Shown here: positions 7,437-17,930 of the stretch, piece by piece
Numbering within the stretch: the stretch's first letter is position 1
Layout: each line of letters starts with the position of its first letter
Assembly (NCBI GenBank): GCA_019429205.1
Contig: JAHYIT010000031.1
Span: 1 to 43,196 of the forward strand
Origin: Mariniphaga sp.
Lineage (GTDB): Bacteria > Bacteroidota > Bacteroidia > Bacteroidales > Prolixibacteraceae
Direction of reading: 5' to 3'
Length of the DNA: 43,196 nt
Program-made: the position numbers and the translations under genes
Notes under the pieces: generated by a model
The model's database searches: none
What the model saw: only the letters and a program-made list of their open reading frames with translations
What the model was told of the DNA's origin: nothing

Positions 7437-10400
7437 ATGAGAAAAATAAAAGTTTTATTCATTTTTGTCTTTTCCTTTTATTTGTCAATTTCGCTTAATG
7501 CCCAGCAAACAGCGTATTATGGCGATGTAAGTGAGGCTGTGCAAATGGCACGCGATCTTTATCAGCAGGGAAAGTACAATGCTGCTTACCGGCAATTTGA
7601 AAAAGTGCAGAAACAGGTGGGCCCAAAATCTGAACTTTATTCAGAAGCTTTATATTTTAGGGCAGTTTCTGCCATGAAAGCCGGACATAATTCAGGGAGC
7701 AGAATGTTGGAGCGGTTTATCGAAGAATATCCTGAAAGTCCGTACATGAACAATGCCCTGGTGAACCTGGGTGAAAACCAGTTTGAACGAAGACATTATG
7801 CCGCAGTAATCCGCACGTATTCTGAGGTTGACCGGGCTTCATTGAGTGATACAGAACTGGTAAAACTGAAATACCAAAATGGTTATTCCAATTTAATGAC
7901 TGAAAATACTGACCAGGCTTTAATAGAGTTTACCGAAATTAAAGACAGGAACAACTTATATAGCCGTCCGGCAACTTACTACTGGGCGCATATTATGTAC
8001 CTGCAGGAAAATTTCCAGTCGGCGCTTAATGGATTTCGTCAACTTGAAACTGACCCGGCCTACTCTCGTGTCATTCCACTTTATGTAAGTCATATTTATT
8101 ACAAACAGCAGCGGTTTAACGAGGTAATAAACTATACCGTATCCATTATTGATGATGTGGAAGAAGAGCACAAAAGCGAGTTGTCTAAAATTGTGGGGGA
8201 TTCCTATTTTCACCTTCGCGAATATTCCAAAGCCTTACCTTACCTCGAAACGTATTATCAGACTTCCGGGCCAAAAACCCGCGAGGATAATTATCTGCTT
8301 GGCTATTGCTATTACAATACAGAACAGTTTGAAAAAGCTGTTCCATTGTTTGAAAATGCTTCCAGGGGAAAAGATGAAATGGCTCAAAATGCTTATTACC
8401 ATTTGGCCGACAGTTACATCAGAATAAATGAAAAGGAAAAAGCGCGTGTGGCTTTTGAAGCGGCTTCGGAATTCGATTTTAATGAAAGAATTAAGGAAGA
8501 TGCCTTATTCAGCTATGCCAAATTGACGTATGAACTTTCGTATTCACCTTTTAATGAAACCATAAAAGCATTCGACCGGTATATTTCATTGTATCCGAAT
8601 TCACAGCGAAATACAGAAGCTTATCGTTATTTAACCGAAGTTTTTATGGTAACCCGCAATTACCGCGATGCCATAAGTTCAATCGAAAAAATTGAAGTAA
8701 AAACTTCTGAAATATTGAGGGCTTATCAGCGTGTAACATTTTACCGGGGGCTTGAATTGTTTAACAATCTGGCCTATAACCAGGCCATCGACCATTTTAA
8801 CCAGTCATTACAAAACAGTAGTCATGACCGGGAATTGAATGCCCGCGCACTTTACTGGAAAGCGGAAGCGCTTTACCGGGTTAGTGAATACCGCAGTTCT
8901 GCAGAAGCCTATTCGCAGTTTTTACGCACTGCCGGTGCATTTTCTCTTCCGGAATATAAAGATGCCGAATATAACCTGGCTTATGCCTATTTCAAACTTG
9001 AAGATTTTAACCAGGCTTCATTGCATTTCCGAAATTACATTAACAGTAATCAAGGCCAGCCTTCAGAAAAACTGGCTGACGCTTTCAACCGGTTGGGCGA
9101 TTATTATTTCTCAAATGTTGAATATTCGCTGGCTCTCCAAAATTACCAGAAAGCATTTGAAATGAATACCTTCGATGCAGATTACTCTCTTTACCAGATT
9201 GCCTTTTGCCAGGGACTGCAACACAATCAGCAGGCAAAAATTAATTCGTTGCAAAGATTGCAGGAAGGTTTCCCCGATTCTGAATACGTGGATGATGCTT
9301 TGTATGAACTGGGACGGGCTTACGAACGTCTTGGACAATATGCCGAAGCAACACGAAATTACCGCAGAATTGTTGACAATCATGCTGAAAGCGCCTATTT
9401 TGCAAGAACATTATTGCAATTGGGGCTGATAAATTTCAATAACGGAGAATTTAATCAGGCACTTGCCTACTACAAACAGGTGGCCGAGAAATTTTCCGGC
9501 ACTCCCGAATCTCAGGCTGCTTTACTTGGAATAAGAAACAGCTATGTGGAAATGAATAATGTGGACGGCTATTTCGCTTACACCCGCTCGCTTGGTGGAG
9601 GTGTAAATGTAACAACATCTGAACAGGACTCGCTCACATACATGGCTGCCGAAAGGCTTTACCTGTCTGGCAACGAACAAGCATCCGGTCAGTTACAGCG
9701 GTACCTGCAACAATTTTCCAACGGAAGTTTTGCAACCAATGCCCATTTTTACCTGGCTGAAATTTTATACAAAGAAGGTAGTTATTCGCAGGCTAATGAG
9801 CATTATACTTATGTTGCCCGCCAGCCCAACAATATTTTCAGTGAACAGGCCTTGTCGCGTGCATCTGAACTTACTTTTAACGCCGGAAATTATGAAACTG
9901 CACTTGGTTTTTTTAACCGGCTCGAAAAAATTGCCGGCAGCAAATGGAACCTGTTAAAAGCCTACACCGGGCAAATGCGTTGCAATTTTCAACTGAAACG
10001 ATACAATGAAGCTATTTTGGCAGCGGGGAAAGTAAAAAATTCGGATGTTGCCAACGATGCATGGATACGGGAGGCCAACTTTGTTTCAGGAAAATCGAAT
10101 TACCTCGTAGGAAACCAAAATGCAGCCCTTGAACCTTTGAAATCTGTGGCAACTGATACCAAACTGGAACAGGGCGCTGAAGCCAAATTTTTGGTTGCAG
10201 ATATTCTTTATAAACAAAATCAAAAGCAACAAGCTGAAGAGGAAATTATGGATTTTATTTCCAAAGGTACACCTTTTCAGTTCTGGCTGGGAAAAACATT
10301 TTTACTCCTTTCTGATATTTACCTCGATAAGGGCGACGATTTTCAGGCCAAACACACCTTGCGCAGTGTAGTTGAAAATTATGGTGCCGATAATGACGGG

Positions 10401-10508
10401 GTTAAAGCCGAAGCCGCAAGAAAACTGGCTGAAATTGAAGGACGTGAAAAAACCGACCAACAACGTGCCAAAGACAGCTCTTTTCAGTTAAAAATTAATG
10501 AAAATTAA
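7437..10508 (+). CDS. large secreted TPR protein
   Basis: The 1023-residue protein has a signal peptide (MRKIKV, hydrophobic core, cleavage near NAQ) and then almost continuous tetratricopeptide repeats. Many helix pairs have the pattern ALxxY or A..Y..LG, for example YAEATRNYRRIV, FNQALAYYKQVAEKF and YSQANEHYTYVA. It ends in a charged tail (EKTDQQRAKDSS). Such all-TPR proteins form periplasmic solenoids that bind partner proteins. The beta-barrel gene follows after 11 bp, so the two are surely one operon and probably one envelope complex. TPR-barrel pairs occur in outer-membrane assembly, secretion and gliding systems of this phylum, but I cannot place this one in a named system. Confidence 0.85.
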   Translation: MRKIKVLFIFVFSFYLSISLNAQQTAYYGDVSEAVQMARDLYQQGKYNAAYRQFEKVQKQVGPKSELYSEALYFRAVSAMKAGHNSGSRMLERFIEEYPESPYMNNALVNLGENQFERRHYAAVIRTYSEVDRASLSDTELVKLKYQNGYSNLMTENTDQALIEFTEIKDRNNLYSRPATYYWAHIMYLQENFQSALNGFRQLETDPAYSRVIPLYVSHIYYKQQRFNEVINYTVSIIDDVEEEHKSELSKIVGDSYFHLREYSKALPYLETYYQTSGPKTREDNYLLGYCYYNTEQFEKAVPLFENASRGKDEMAQNAYYHLADSYIRINEKEKARVAFEAASEFDFNERIKEDALFSYAKLTYELSYSPFNETIKAFDRYISLYPNSQRNTEAYRYLTEVFMVTRNYRDAISSIEKIEVKTSEILRAYQRVTFYRGLELFNNLAYNQAIDHFNQSLQNSSHDRELNARALYWKAEALYRVSEYRSSAEAYSQFLRTAGAFSLPEYKDAEYNLAYAYFKLEDFNQASLHFRNYINSNQGQPSEKLADAFNRLGDYYFSNVEYSLALQNYQKAFEMNTFDADYSLYQIAFCQGLQHNQQAKINSLQRLQEGFPDSEYVDDALYELGRAYERLGQYAEATRNYRRIVDNHAESAYFARTLLQLGLINFNNGEFNQALAYYKQVAEKFSGTPESQAALLGIRNSYVEMNNVDGYFAYTRSLGGGVNVTTSEQDSLTYMAAERLYLSGNEQASGQLQRYLQQFSNGSFATNAHFYLAEILYKEGSYSQANEHYTYVARQPNNIFSEQALSRASELTFNAGNYETALGFFNRLEKIAGSKWNLLKAYTGQMRCNFQLKRYNEAILAAGKVKNSDVANDAWIREANFVSGKSNYLVGNQNAALEPLKSVATDTKLEQGAEAKFLVADILYKQNQKQQAEEEIMDFISKGTPFQFWLGKTFLLLSDIYLDKGDDFQAKHTLRSVVENYGADNDGVKAEAARKLAEIEGREKTDQQRAKDSSFQLKINEN

Positions 10509-10519
10509 AAAGCAACAAT

Positions 10520-12343
10520 ATGTTTTTGAAAACAACGAAATATTTTTTGCTGACAGCACTGGCAGCAACATCAGGGAATGTTTTTGCACAACGCGATACT
10601 GCCCTTACACAGGAAGTGGAAGTGGTGAAAGCCTATAAACCCACCATTTCTGATGCCAACAAAATAAGCAGTATGCCTCGCATTGAGGATGCCACGCATG
10701 AAAAACCCAGTTTTAGCTATAGTATTTTCAGTCAGCCCATTTACAATACTTTTTCGGTAAATACACTTAAAGCGGCTACATTCGAAACTGCTCCAAGGGA
10801 AGATACCGGATTTGGACTGGTTCGCGCAGGTGTTGGAAATTACAATAAACCTTATGCTGAAGTTTTTTTTAACAGCCAGAATACCCGCAATACATTGTTC
10901 GGATTGCACGGGAAACACCTTTCTTCACATGGTAAATTAAAGCTTGAAGGGGAGGAGGACAGGGTTGATGCTCCGTTTTCCGAAAACGAAGCAGAATTGT
11001 TTCTGAAGCACCTTTTCCGGAGTTCAGTTTTGTCCATTAATCTTGGATTTGAACACGACGGATTTAATTATTATGGCTATCCTGTTCAGTCTGTTCCGGA
11101 TTTACTTAAAGTAGAAGATCAGGAAACAAACTATTGGGGTAGCAGGCAAACATTTTCCAAAGGGAGTTTTAATATTGGTCTTGAAAATACGGCAGCACGG
11201 AAAAACGATTTTACATTCGATTTTAATTTCTTATACCACTATTTTGGGACAAAAACCGGGCAGCGTGAACATTTTGGCGAGTTTATGGCCGATGTGAAAA
11301 AGCCATTTTACAACGGAACGGGTTTTCTTGAAGCGGGCATTACTTACGCACAAGCCAGCGAAATTTCAGACCAGTACCTGAGAACATTTGGCCGCAATCA
11401 AATTACTCCGGGAAAAAATTCGCAAACATGGATTACAGCCAAACCTTCGTATTTGCTGGGTGGCGATGTTGCCAATGCCCAACTGGGCGTGAATTCGTGG
11501 ATTGTGATTGACAGCAGTACCGATATGAAAGTGAGGTTGTCGCCAAACATACGTGCAAACCTGGTTCCTGTAAAAGAGATTATTAAAATTTTTGCCGGCA
11601 TTGACGGCAATTTTATTCAGAATAATTATTCTAAAATTGCCTACGAAAACCCGTTTGTTGATCCCGAACATTTAGTGAAAAACACGTTTGAACAATTCAG
11701 GTTTTTTGGCGGGTTTGACGGGAAACTGGCCAAAAAAACCAATTTTAAACTTTCGGCAGATTATTCTATGATTAAAGATCAGCCGCTCTATTACCAGTTC
11801 AGGTATGGAAATTTCACGGAAACGAATTTGAGTTCGTCAATCGTTGATAACGATTTTGATATTTTGTATGACAACCTTGATATACTGAAGTTTAATCTTG
11901 AGATTTTTCACGTTTCTTCCGAAAGAATGAACCTGTTGCTTTCAGGGAATTACTACGTTTACAAGATGGAAACTTTAGACGAAGCCTGGAATTTGCCCGA
12001 CTGGGATGCCAAATTGTCACTGGCCTTTCAGGTTTCTGAGCAGTTAAGCCTGTCGTCTGATCTGTTTTTCACCGGCAGCCGTCAGGCGTTGATTATGGGT
12101 ATTCCGGGAGATGATCCGCGCCCGCTTACAAACAAGGAACTATTACAACATGAAAATCTGCAAATGGAATCCTACAATCTTTCTACAGTTTTTGACCTGA
12201 ATTTTAATGCCACATATAAAATTACCAATCAATTTTCGGTATTTGCCCGGTTAAATAATTTCGGATTTCAGCAGTACCAGCGGTGGTTGGGTTACCCGGT
12301 TCAGAGTTTCAATATATTGGGAGGGCTGAGCTATTCTTTTTAA
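10520..12343 (+). CDS. outer-membrane beta-barrel protein paired with the TPR protein
   Basis: The 607-residue protein has a signal peptide (cleavage near FAQ), a short periplasmic N-terminal segment with EVEVVKAYKPTISDANKI, and then a long barrel-like region of alternating strands ending in NILGGLSYSF, a classic C-terminal Phe strand. The N-terminal segment looks like the TonB-receptor-like proteins of Bacteroidia that lack a full plug domain, but no clear plug or carboxypeptidase-like domain is present. It follows the TPR gene by 11 bp. Function is unknown; a two-part envelope machine with the TPR protein is inferred. A 28-bp direct repeat overlaps its stop codon. Confidence 0.75.
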   Translation: MFLKTTKYFLLTALAATSGNVFAQRDTALTQEVEVVKAYKPTISDANKISSMPRIEDATHEKPSFSYSIFSQPIYNTFSVNTLKAATFETAPREDTGFGLVRAGVGNYNKPYAEVFFNSQNTRNTLFGLHGKHLSSHGKLKLEGEEDRVDAPFSENEAELFLKHLFRSSVLSINLGFEHDGFNYYGYPVQSVPDLLKVEDQETNYWGSRQTFSKGSFNIGLENTAARKNDFTFDFNFLYHYFGTKTGQREHFGEFMADVKKPFYNGTGFLEAGITYAQASEISDQYLRTFGRNQITPGKNSQTWITAKPSYLLGGDVANAQLGVNSWIVIDSSTDMKVRLSPNIRANLVPVKEIIKIFAGIDGNFIQNNYSKIAYENPFVDPEHLVKNTFEQFRFFGGFDGKLAKKTNFKLSADYSMIKDQPLYYQFRYGNFTETNLSSSIVDNDFDILYDNLDILKFNLEIFHVSSERMNLLLSGNYYVYKMETLDEAWNLPDWDAKLSLAFQVSEQLSLSSDLFFTGSRQALIMGIPGDDPRPLTNKELLQHENLQMESYNLSTVFDLNFNATYKITNQFSVFARLNNFGFQQYQRWLGYPVQSFNILGGLSYSF

Positions 12344-12364
12344 CCTCAATTTAATCTGAATTTT
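12337..12364 (+). repeat. direct repeat, copy 1 (over the barrel gene stop)
   Basis: This 28-bp stretch, with core AATTTAATCTGAATTTT, recurs exactly 240 bp downstream with two mismatches. It overlaps the TAA of the beta-barrel gene (12341-12343). Confidence 0.75.
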
Positions 12365-12492
12365 CTAAGTGTATAAAATACTTTTTTTAACGTTTTCTGA
12401 AAGTGTTTTTGTGCTCATTTCCAGGTTAATAACTTGTTGAAAAAAAGGACTTAAAATCATCCGAAAATTCCAATGTCTTCGGTTAATTTTGC

Positions 12493-12500
12493 TATATTTG
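12493..12500 (+). promoter_or_regulatory. gyrB promoter -7 box
   Basis: TATATTTG followed by CGC is a strong Bacteroidota -7 box. Transcription from about 12506 would give gyrB a leader of roughly 135 nt that contains the second direct-repeat copy. Confidence 0.6.
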
Positions 12501-12576
12501 CGCGACACTTTTTAAGAGGCAGTGATTTTTAATTAAGTGTCTGTTTTTAAGGTTGTTTTAAGTTGGGCAAAATGTT

Positions 12577-12604
12577 TTTTTAACCCGAATTTAATCTGAA
12601 TTTT
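12577..12604 (+). repeat. direct repeat, copy 2 (gyrB leader)
   Basis: Second copy of the 28-bp repeat, 36 bp before the gyrB ATG and 240 bp from copy 1. It shares the core AATTTAATCTGAATTTT with two differences upstream of the core. It lies inside the predicted gyrB 5' UTR. Confidence 0.75.
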
Positions 12605-12630
12605 TTAATTAACAGGCAGAAAGAAAATAA

Positions 12631-14610
<1,980 letters not shown>

Positions 14611-14637
14611 TAGTTGAATAAATCCAAAATTTTAATA

Positions 14638-14667
14638 AAAATCCGGGTTATAAAAAGCCCGGATTTT
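14638..14667 (+). terminator. gyrB intrinsic terminator
   Basis: AAAATCCGGG and CCCGGATTTT form a perfect 10-bp stem around a 10-base loop, 27 bp after the gyrB stop. The T-rich 3' side ends 15 bp before the next start codon. Confidence 0.8.
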
Positions 14668-14681
14668 CAATTTCTGCAACT

Positions 14682-15263
14682 ATGAATATTTGTGTTTTTT
14701 CTTCTTCCAGTAATGCCATTCCAAAAGTCTATTTTGATGAAGCCAGAAAGCTTGGAAAACTAATTGGTGAGCTAGGCCATACTTTGGTGAATGGTGGCGC
14801 AAACGTGGGACTTATGGAAGCAGTTACCATTGCTGCTTCAAAAGCCGGTGCAAAAACCATTGGGATTATTCCTGAAAAATTTGTACAACGATCGCTGGCT
14901 TCCACTAATTCTCATGAAGTTATCAGCACCAAAGATATGCAGGAACGAAAGTCAAAAATGCGTGATATTTCTGATGCATTTATTGCGTTACCAGGTAGCT
15001 TCGGAACTTTGGAGGAGATTCTGGAAGTTTTAACGCTCAGACAACTATCCTATCATACCAAGCCAATAGTTTTTATCAACACCAATAATTTTTATCAAAA
15101 CCTTTTTAACCAGTTTGAACAGGGTTTTTCTGAACAGTTTGCAAAGGAAATCTATCGCGAACTCTATTTTTCTGCCCAAAATGCTGAAAGTGCGCTGAAA
15201 TATATCACAATTTACCAACCAAAAGAACTTGACTCGAAATGGTTTATTGTGCCAAATAAATAA
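14682..15263 (+). CDS. LOG-family protein (cytokinin-riboside phosphate hydrolase-like)
   Basis: The 193-residue Rossmann-fold protein has the family's NGGANVGLMEAV loop and the QERKSKM segment carrying the conserved Arg. The usual PGGxGTxxE motif appears as PGSFGTLEE, with Ser in place of the second Gly. LOG proteins cleave nucleoside 5'-monophosphates to the base and ribose 5-phosphate; many were first labelled lysine decarboxylases, wrongly. It sits alone between gyrB and htrA, and its ATG follows the gyrB terminator by only 15 bp. The substitution could slightly change the phosphate site, but the remaining motif is intact. Confidence 0.88.
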   Translation: MNICVFSSSSNAIPKVYFDEARKLGKLIGELGHTLVNGGANVGLMEAVTIAASKAGAKTIGIIPEKFVQRSLASTNSHEVISTKDMQERKSKMRDISDAFIALPGSFGTLEEILEVLTLRQLSYHTKPIVFINTNNFYQNLFNQFEQGFSEQFAKEIYRELYFSAQNAESALKYITIYQPKELDSKWFIVPNK

Positions 15264-15372
15264 TTCAAAATGATATTTCTGACAATGTTACAGGTGCTTT
15301 TTGTCTGAGAATTTTCACTTTTTAACAAAATGGACTTTTGTTTGTTAAAATATGCAAAATGAAGTGTTTTGA

Positions 15373-15413
15373 GCGTTATAACAAAAACAACTGGCAAATT
15401 ATTTGCGTTATAA
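15373..15413 (+). promoter_or_regulatory. paired GCGTTATAA sites upstream of the protease gene
   Basis: GCGTTATAA occurs at 15373-15381 and again at 15405-15413, 32 bp apart, or about three helical turns on the same DNA face. Both lie within 75 bp upstream of the HtrA protease ATG. The spacing suggests a dimeric regulator, possibly an envelope-stress factor; no family can be named. The rest of the 180-bp spacer shows nothing clear. Confidence 0.35.
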
Positions 15414-15443
15414 TGAGCACTTTTAAATTTTAATTTTTTAAAC

Positions 15444-16880
15444 ATGAAAAATATAAAAAAATATACGCTAACATTTCTGCTGGTTTTGGCCAGTGCTTTT
15501 TTAGCTGTATGGATTTACAGTTCATTTTTTAATAAACAGCAGGTAATTACTATTTCGGAACAACGACCTGTGAGTTTTGTAAATTTACCGGCAAACAGCC
15601 AGCAACAACTTCCTGATTTAACTTTTGCTGCCGAAAATTCGATACATGCTGTTGTTCATATTGCAACCCAATCTGTCAGAGGTGGAGGTTGGTCAAGCGG
15701 CAATCCGTTTTTCGATGAGTTTTTTGGAATTCGTCCTCAGCAACCAAAATTGGCAACTGGTTTTGGTTCAGGTGTTATTTTATCTGAAGACGGATTCATT
15801 GTTACCAATAATCATGTTATTGAACGCGCGCAAAAAATAAAAGTTATTTTAAATAGCAAGCGGGAATTCGATGCCCGATTGGTTGGGGCAGATCCTTCCA
15901 CTGATCTCGCTTTGCTTAAAATTGAAGCAGACAATTTACCTTATTTGACTTATGGAAATTCAGACGAACTGAAACTTGGCGAATGGGTTTTGGCAGTGGG
16001 CAATCCGTTTAACCTGACCTCAACTGTTACTGCGGGAATAATAAGTGCCAGGGCACGGAACCTTGGAATAAATACCGATCAGTATTCCATTGAATCGTTT
16101 ATTCAGACTGATGCAGCCGTAAATCGTGGAAACAGTGGCGGTGCACTGGTTAACCAACAGGGAAATCTGGTAGGAATCAATACGGCTATCGCCTCACAAA
16201 CAGGCACCTACGCAGGGTATTCTTTTGCTGTGCCGGTTTCAATAGTAAAAAAGGTGGTAGAAGACCTGAAAGAATATGGAGAAGTGCAACGAGCATTACT
16301 TGGCGTAAATATTGCGGATGTTACCGGTTCACTTGCCGAAGAAAGAGGACTGGATAAAGTGGAAGGTGTTTTTGTTGCTGCCGTAACCGAGAATGGAGCA
16401 GCACGGGAAGCCGGCATGAAAGAGGGCGACGTGATAATGAGTGTGGCTGGGGAACCGGTCAATTCTTCAGCCGAATTACAGGAAAAAGTAAGTAGGTTCC
16501 GCCCGGGTGACGATGTGAAAATTGTTGTAAAAAGAAACGGCGACAGGAAACAATTTTCAGTAACCTTGCGTAATAAACACGGTGATACACAAATAGTGCG
16601 TGACAACGTTACTGTTTTGGGTGCCGGTTTTGAAACCGTTGGCAACAACGACAAACGAAATTTAGATATTGAATACGGAATAAAAGTTACAAAATTGGAA
16701 AAGGGTAAACTCAATGATGCAGGTTTGAAGGTGGGGTTTATTATAACCCATGTGAACAAAAAACCCATTTATGAGGTAAATGATTTTAAAAGAGAGATTG
16801 GAAATGCGAGGGGAGGAATTCTGGTTGAAGGAGTTTACCCGAACGGTGAATTGGCTTACTTTGTTTTTGGTGTAGATTAG
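15444..16880 (+). CDS. htrA: Do/HtrA-family periplasmic serine protease
   Basis: The 478-residue protein is a membrane-anchored or secreted HtrA protease: an N-terminal hydrophobic segment (about 8-27), a trypsin-like domain with His124 (VTNNHVI), Asp154 (STDLALLK) and Ser231 (RGNSGGAL), then PDZ1 (about 280-370) and PDZ2 (about 395-475). This is the usual DegP/DegQ plan for degrading and chaperoning misfolded envelope proteins. A Gly-rich loop near 80-100 corresponds to the LA loop. It precedes rpoD but has its own upstream region, with possible operator repeats at 15373-15413. The degP/degQ distinction cannot be made from sequence alone. Confidence 0.93.
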   Translation: MKNIKKYTLTFLLVLASAFLAVWIYSSFFNKQQVITISEQRPVSFVNLPANSQQQLPDLTFAAENSIHAVVHIATQSVRGGGWSSGNPFFDEFFGIRPQQPKLATGFGSGVILSEDGFIVTNNHVIERAQKIKVILNSKREFDARLVGADPSTDLALLKIEADNLPYLTYGNSDELKLGEWVLAVGNPFNLTSTVTAGIISARARNLGINTDQYSIESFIQTDAAVNRGNSGGALVNQQGNLVGINTAIASQTGTYAGYSFAVPVSIVKKVVEDLKEYGEVQRALLGVNIADVTGSLAEERGLDKVEGVFVAAVTENGAAREAGMKEGDVIMSVAGEPVNSSAELQEKVSRFRPGDDVKIVVKRNGDRKQFSVTLRNKHGDTQIVRDNVTVLGAGFETVGNNDKRNLDIEYGIKVTKLEKGKLNDAGLKVGFIITHVNKKPIYEVNDFKREIGNARGGILVEGVYPNGELAYFVFGVD

Positions 16881-16962
16881 TAATTGTAAAAAATACCATT
16901 AACAAACTATTAAAATTCTATTTTAGGGTAGCCTGCGCCTTTTTCGCTATTGATTAATGTTC

Positions 16963-16970
16963 TATATTTG
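16963..16970 (+). promoter_or_regulatory. rpoD promoter -7 box
   Basis: TATATTTG precedes the rpoD ATG by 22 bp, predicting a leader of roughly 15 nt. A purine-rich AAGGAGAG at 16982-16989 just before the ATG is an unusually good Shine-Dalgarno sequence for this phylum. Confidence 0.65.
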
Positions 16971-16992
16971 CACGTTTTTTTAAGGAGAGTTT

Positions 16993-17853
16993 ATGAGACA
17001 GCTAAAGATCACAAAATCCATCACGAATCGTGAAAGTGCTTCACTCGATAAGTATTTGCAGGAAATTGGCAAAGAAGAGCTTATTACTGTTGAGGAAGAA
17101 GTTGAATTGGCCCAGCGTATTAAAAAGGGAGACCAGGCTGCTTTGGAAAAATTAACAAGAGCAAACCTCAGGTTTGTAGTTTCTGTAGCAAAACAGTATC
17201 AAAACCAGGGACTTAGCCTTCCTGACTTAATTAACGAAGGAAACCTTGGCCTGATAAAAGCCGCTGAAAAATTTGATGAAACACGAGGATTTAAGTTTAT
17301 ATCGTATGCCGTATGGTGGATTAGGCAATCCATTCTGCAGGCACTGGCTGAGCAATCGCGTATTGTTCGCCTTCCGTTAAACCAGGTAGGTTCGTTAAAT
17401 AAAATAAATAAGGCATTTTCAAAATTTGAGCAGGAGCACGAAAGAAAACCTTCACCTGAAGAATTGGCCGAATCGTTGGAATTACCTGCCGACAAGGTTG
17501 CAGATACATTAAGAGTTTCAGGAAGGCATGTTTCTGTTGATGCTCCTTTTGTTGACGGTGAAGATAACAGTTTGCTTGACGTGCTTGTAAACAATGACTC
17601 TCCTAACGCCGATCGCTTGCTCATTCAGGAATCACTCGCACGTGAAATTCACCGTGCTTTGGCAACCCTAACCGAAAGAGAGGCGGATATCATCCGTTTG
17701 TTTTTTGGCATTGGCTGCCAGGAAATGACTCTTGAAGAAATTGGCGAGCGTTTTGGATTAACACGTGAACGGGTGCGCCAGATTAAAGAAAAAGCAATCC
17801 GCAGGTTAAGACATACATCCAGAAGTAAATTACTGAAAACGTATTTGGGGTAA
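16993..17853 (+). CDS. rpoD: primary sigma factor RpoD (short Bacteroidota type)
   Basis: The 286-residue protein is the housekeeping sigma factor that directs RNA polymerase to TAnnTTTG/TTTG promoters. It begins with region 1.2 ([11 protein letters not shown]), then region 2 ([50 protein letters not shown]), region 3, and region 4 with [20 protein letters not shown]. Region 1.1 and the non-conserved insert are absent, giving the roughly 290-residue length typical of the phylum. It is monocistronic, with its own -7 box, a Shine-Dalgarno sequence, and a strong terminator after the stop. Confidence 0.96.
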   Translation: MRQLKITKSITNRESASLDKYLQEIGKEELITVEEEVELAQRIKKGDQAALEKLTRANLRFVVSVAKQYQNQGLSLPDLINEGNLGLIKAAEKFDETRGFKFISYAVWWIRQSILQALAEQSRIVRLPLNQVGSLNKINKAFSKFEQEHERKPSPEELAESLELPADKVADTLRVSGRHVSVDAPFVDGEDNSLLDVLVNNDSPNADRLLIQESLAREIHRALATLTEREADIIRLFFGIGCQEMTLEEIGERFGLTRERVRQIKEKAIRRLRHTSRSKLLKTYLG

Positions 17854-17870
17854 TTTATTCAAACGAATAA

Positions 17871-17905
17871 AGAAAACGGTGATCAGGTTTTGGTCACCGT
17901 TTTCT
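17871..17905. terminator. bidirectional terminator between rpoD and rlmD
   Basis: AGAAAACGGTGA and TCACCGTTTTCT form a perfect 12-bp stem with an 11-base loop. A-rich and T-rich flanks on the two sides let it serve both convergent genes. Confidence 0.85.
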
Positions 17906-17930
17906 GTTTTATTATTCATCCAATCAGATA

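Noticed and set aside
10520-12343. SusC-type TonB-dependent transporter
   Set aside because: At 607 residues it is too short, with no carboxypeptidase-like N-terminal domain, no plug motif, and no SusD partner nearby.
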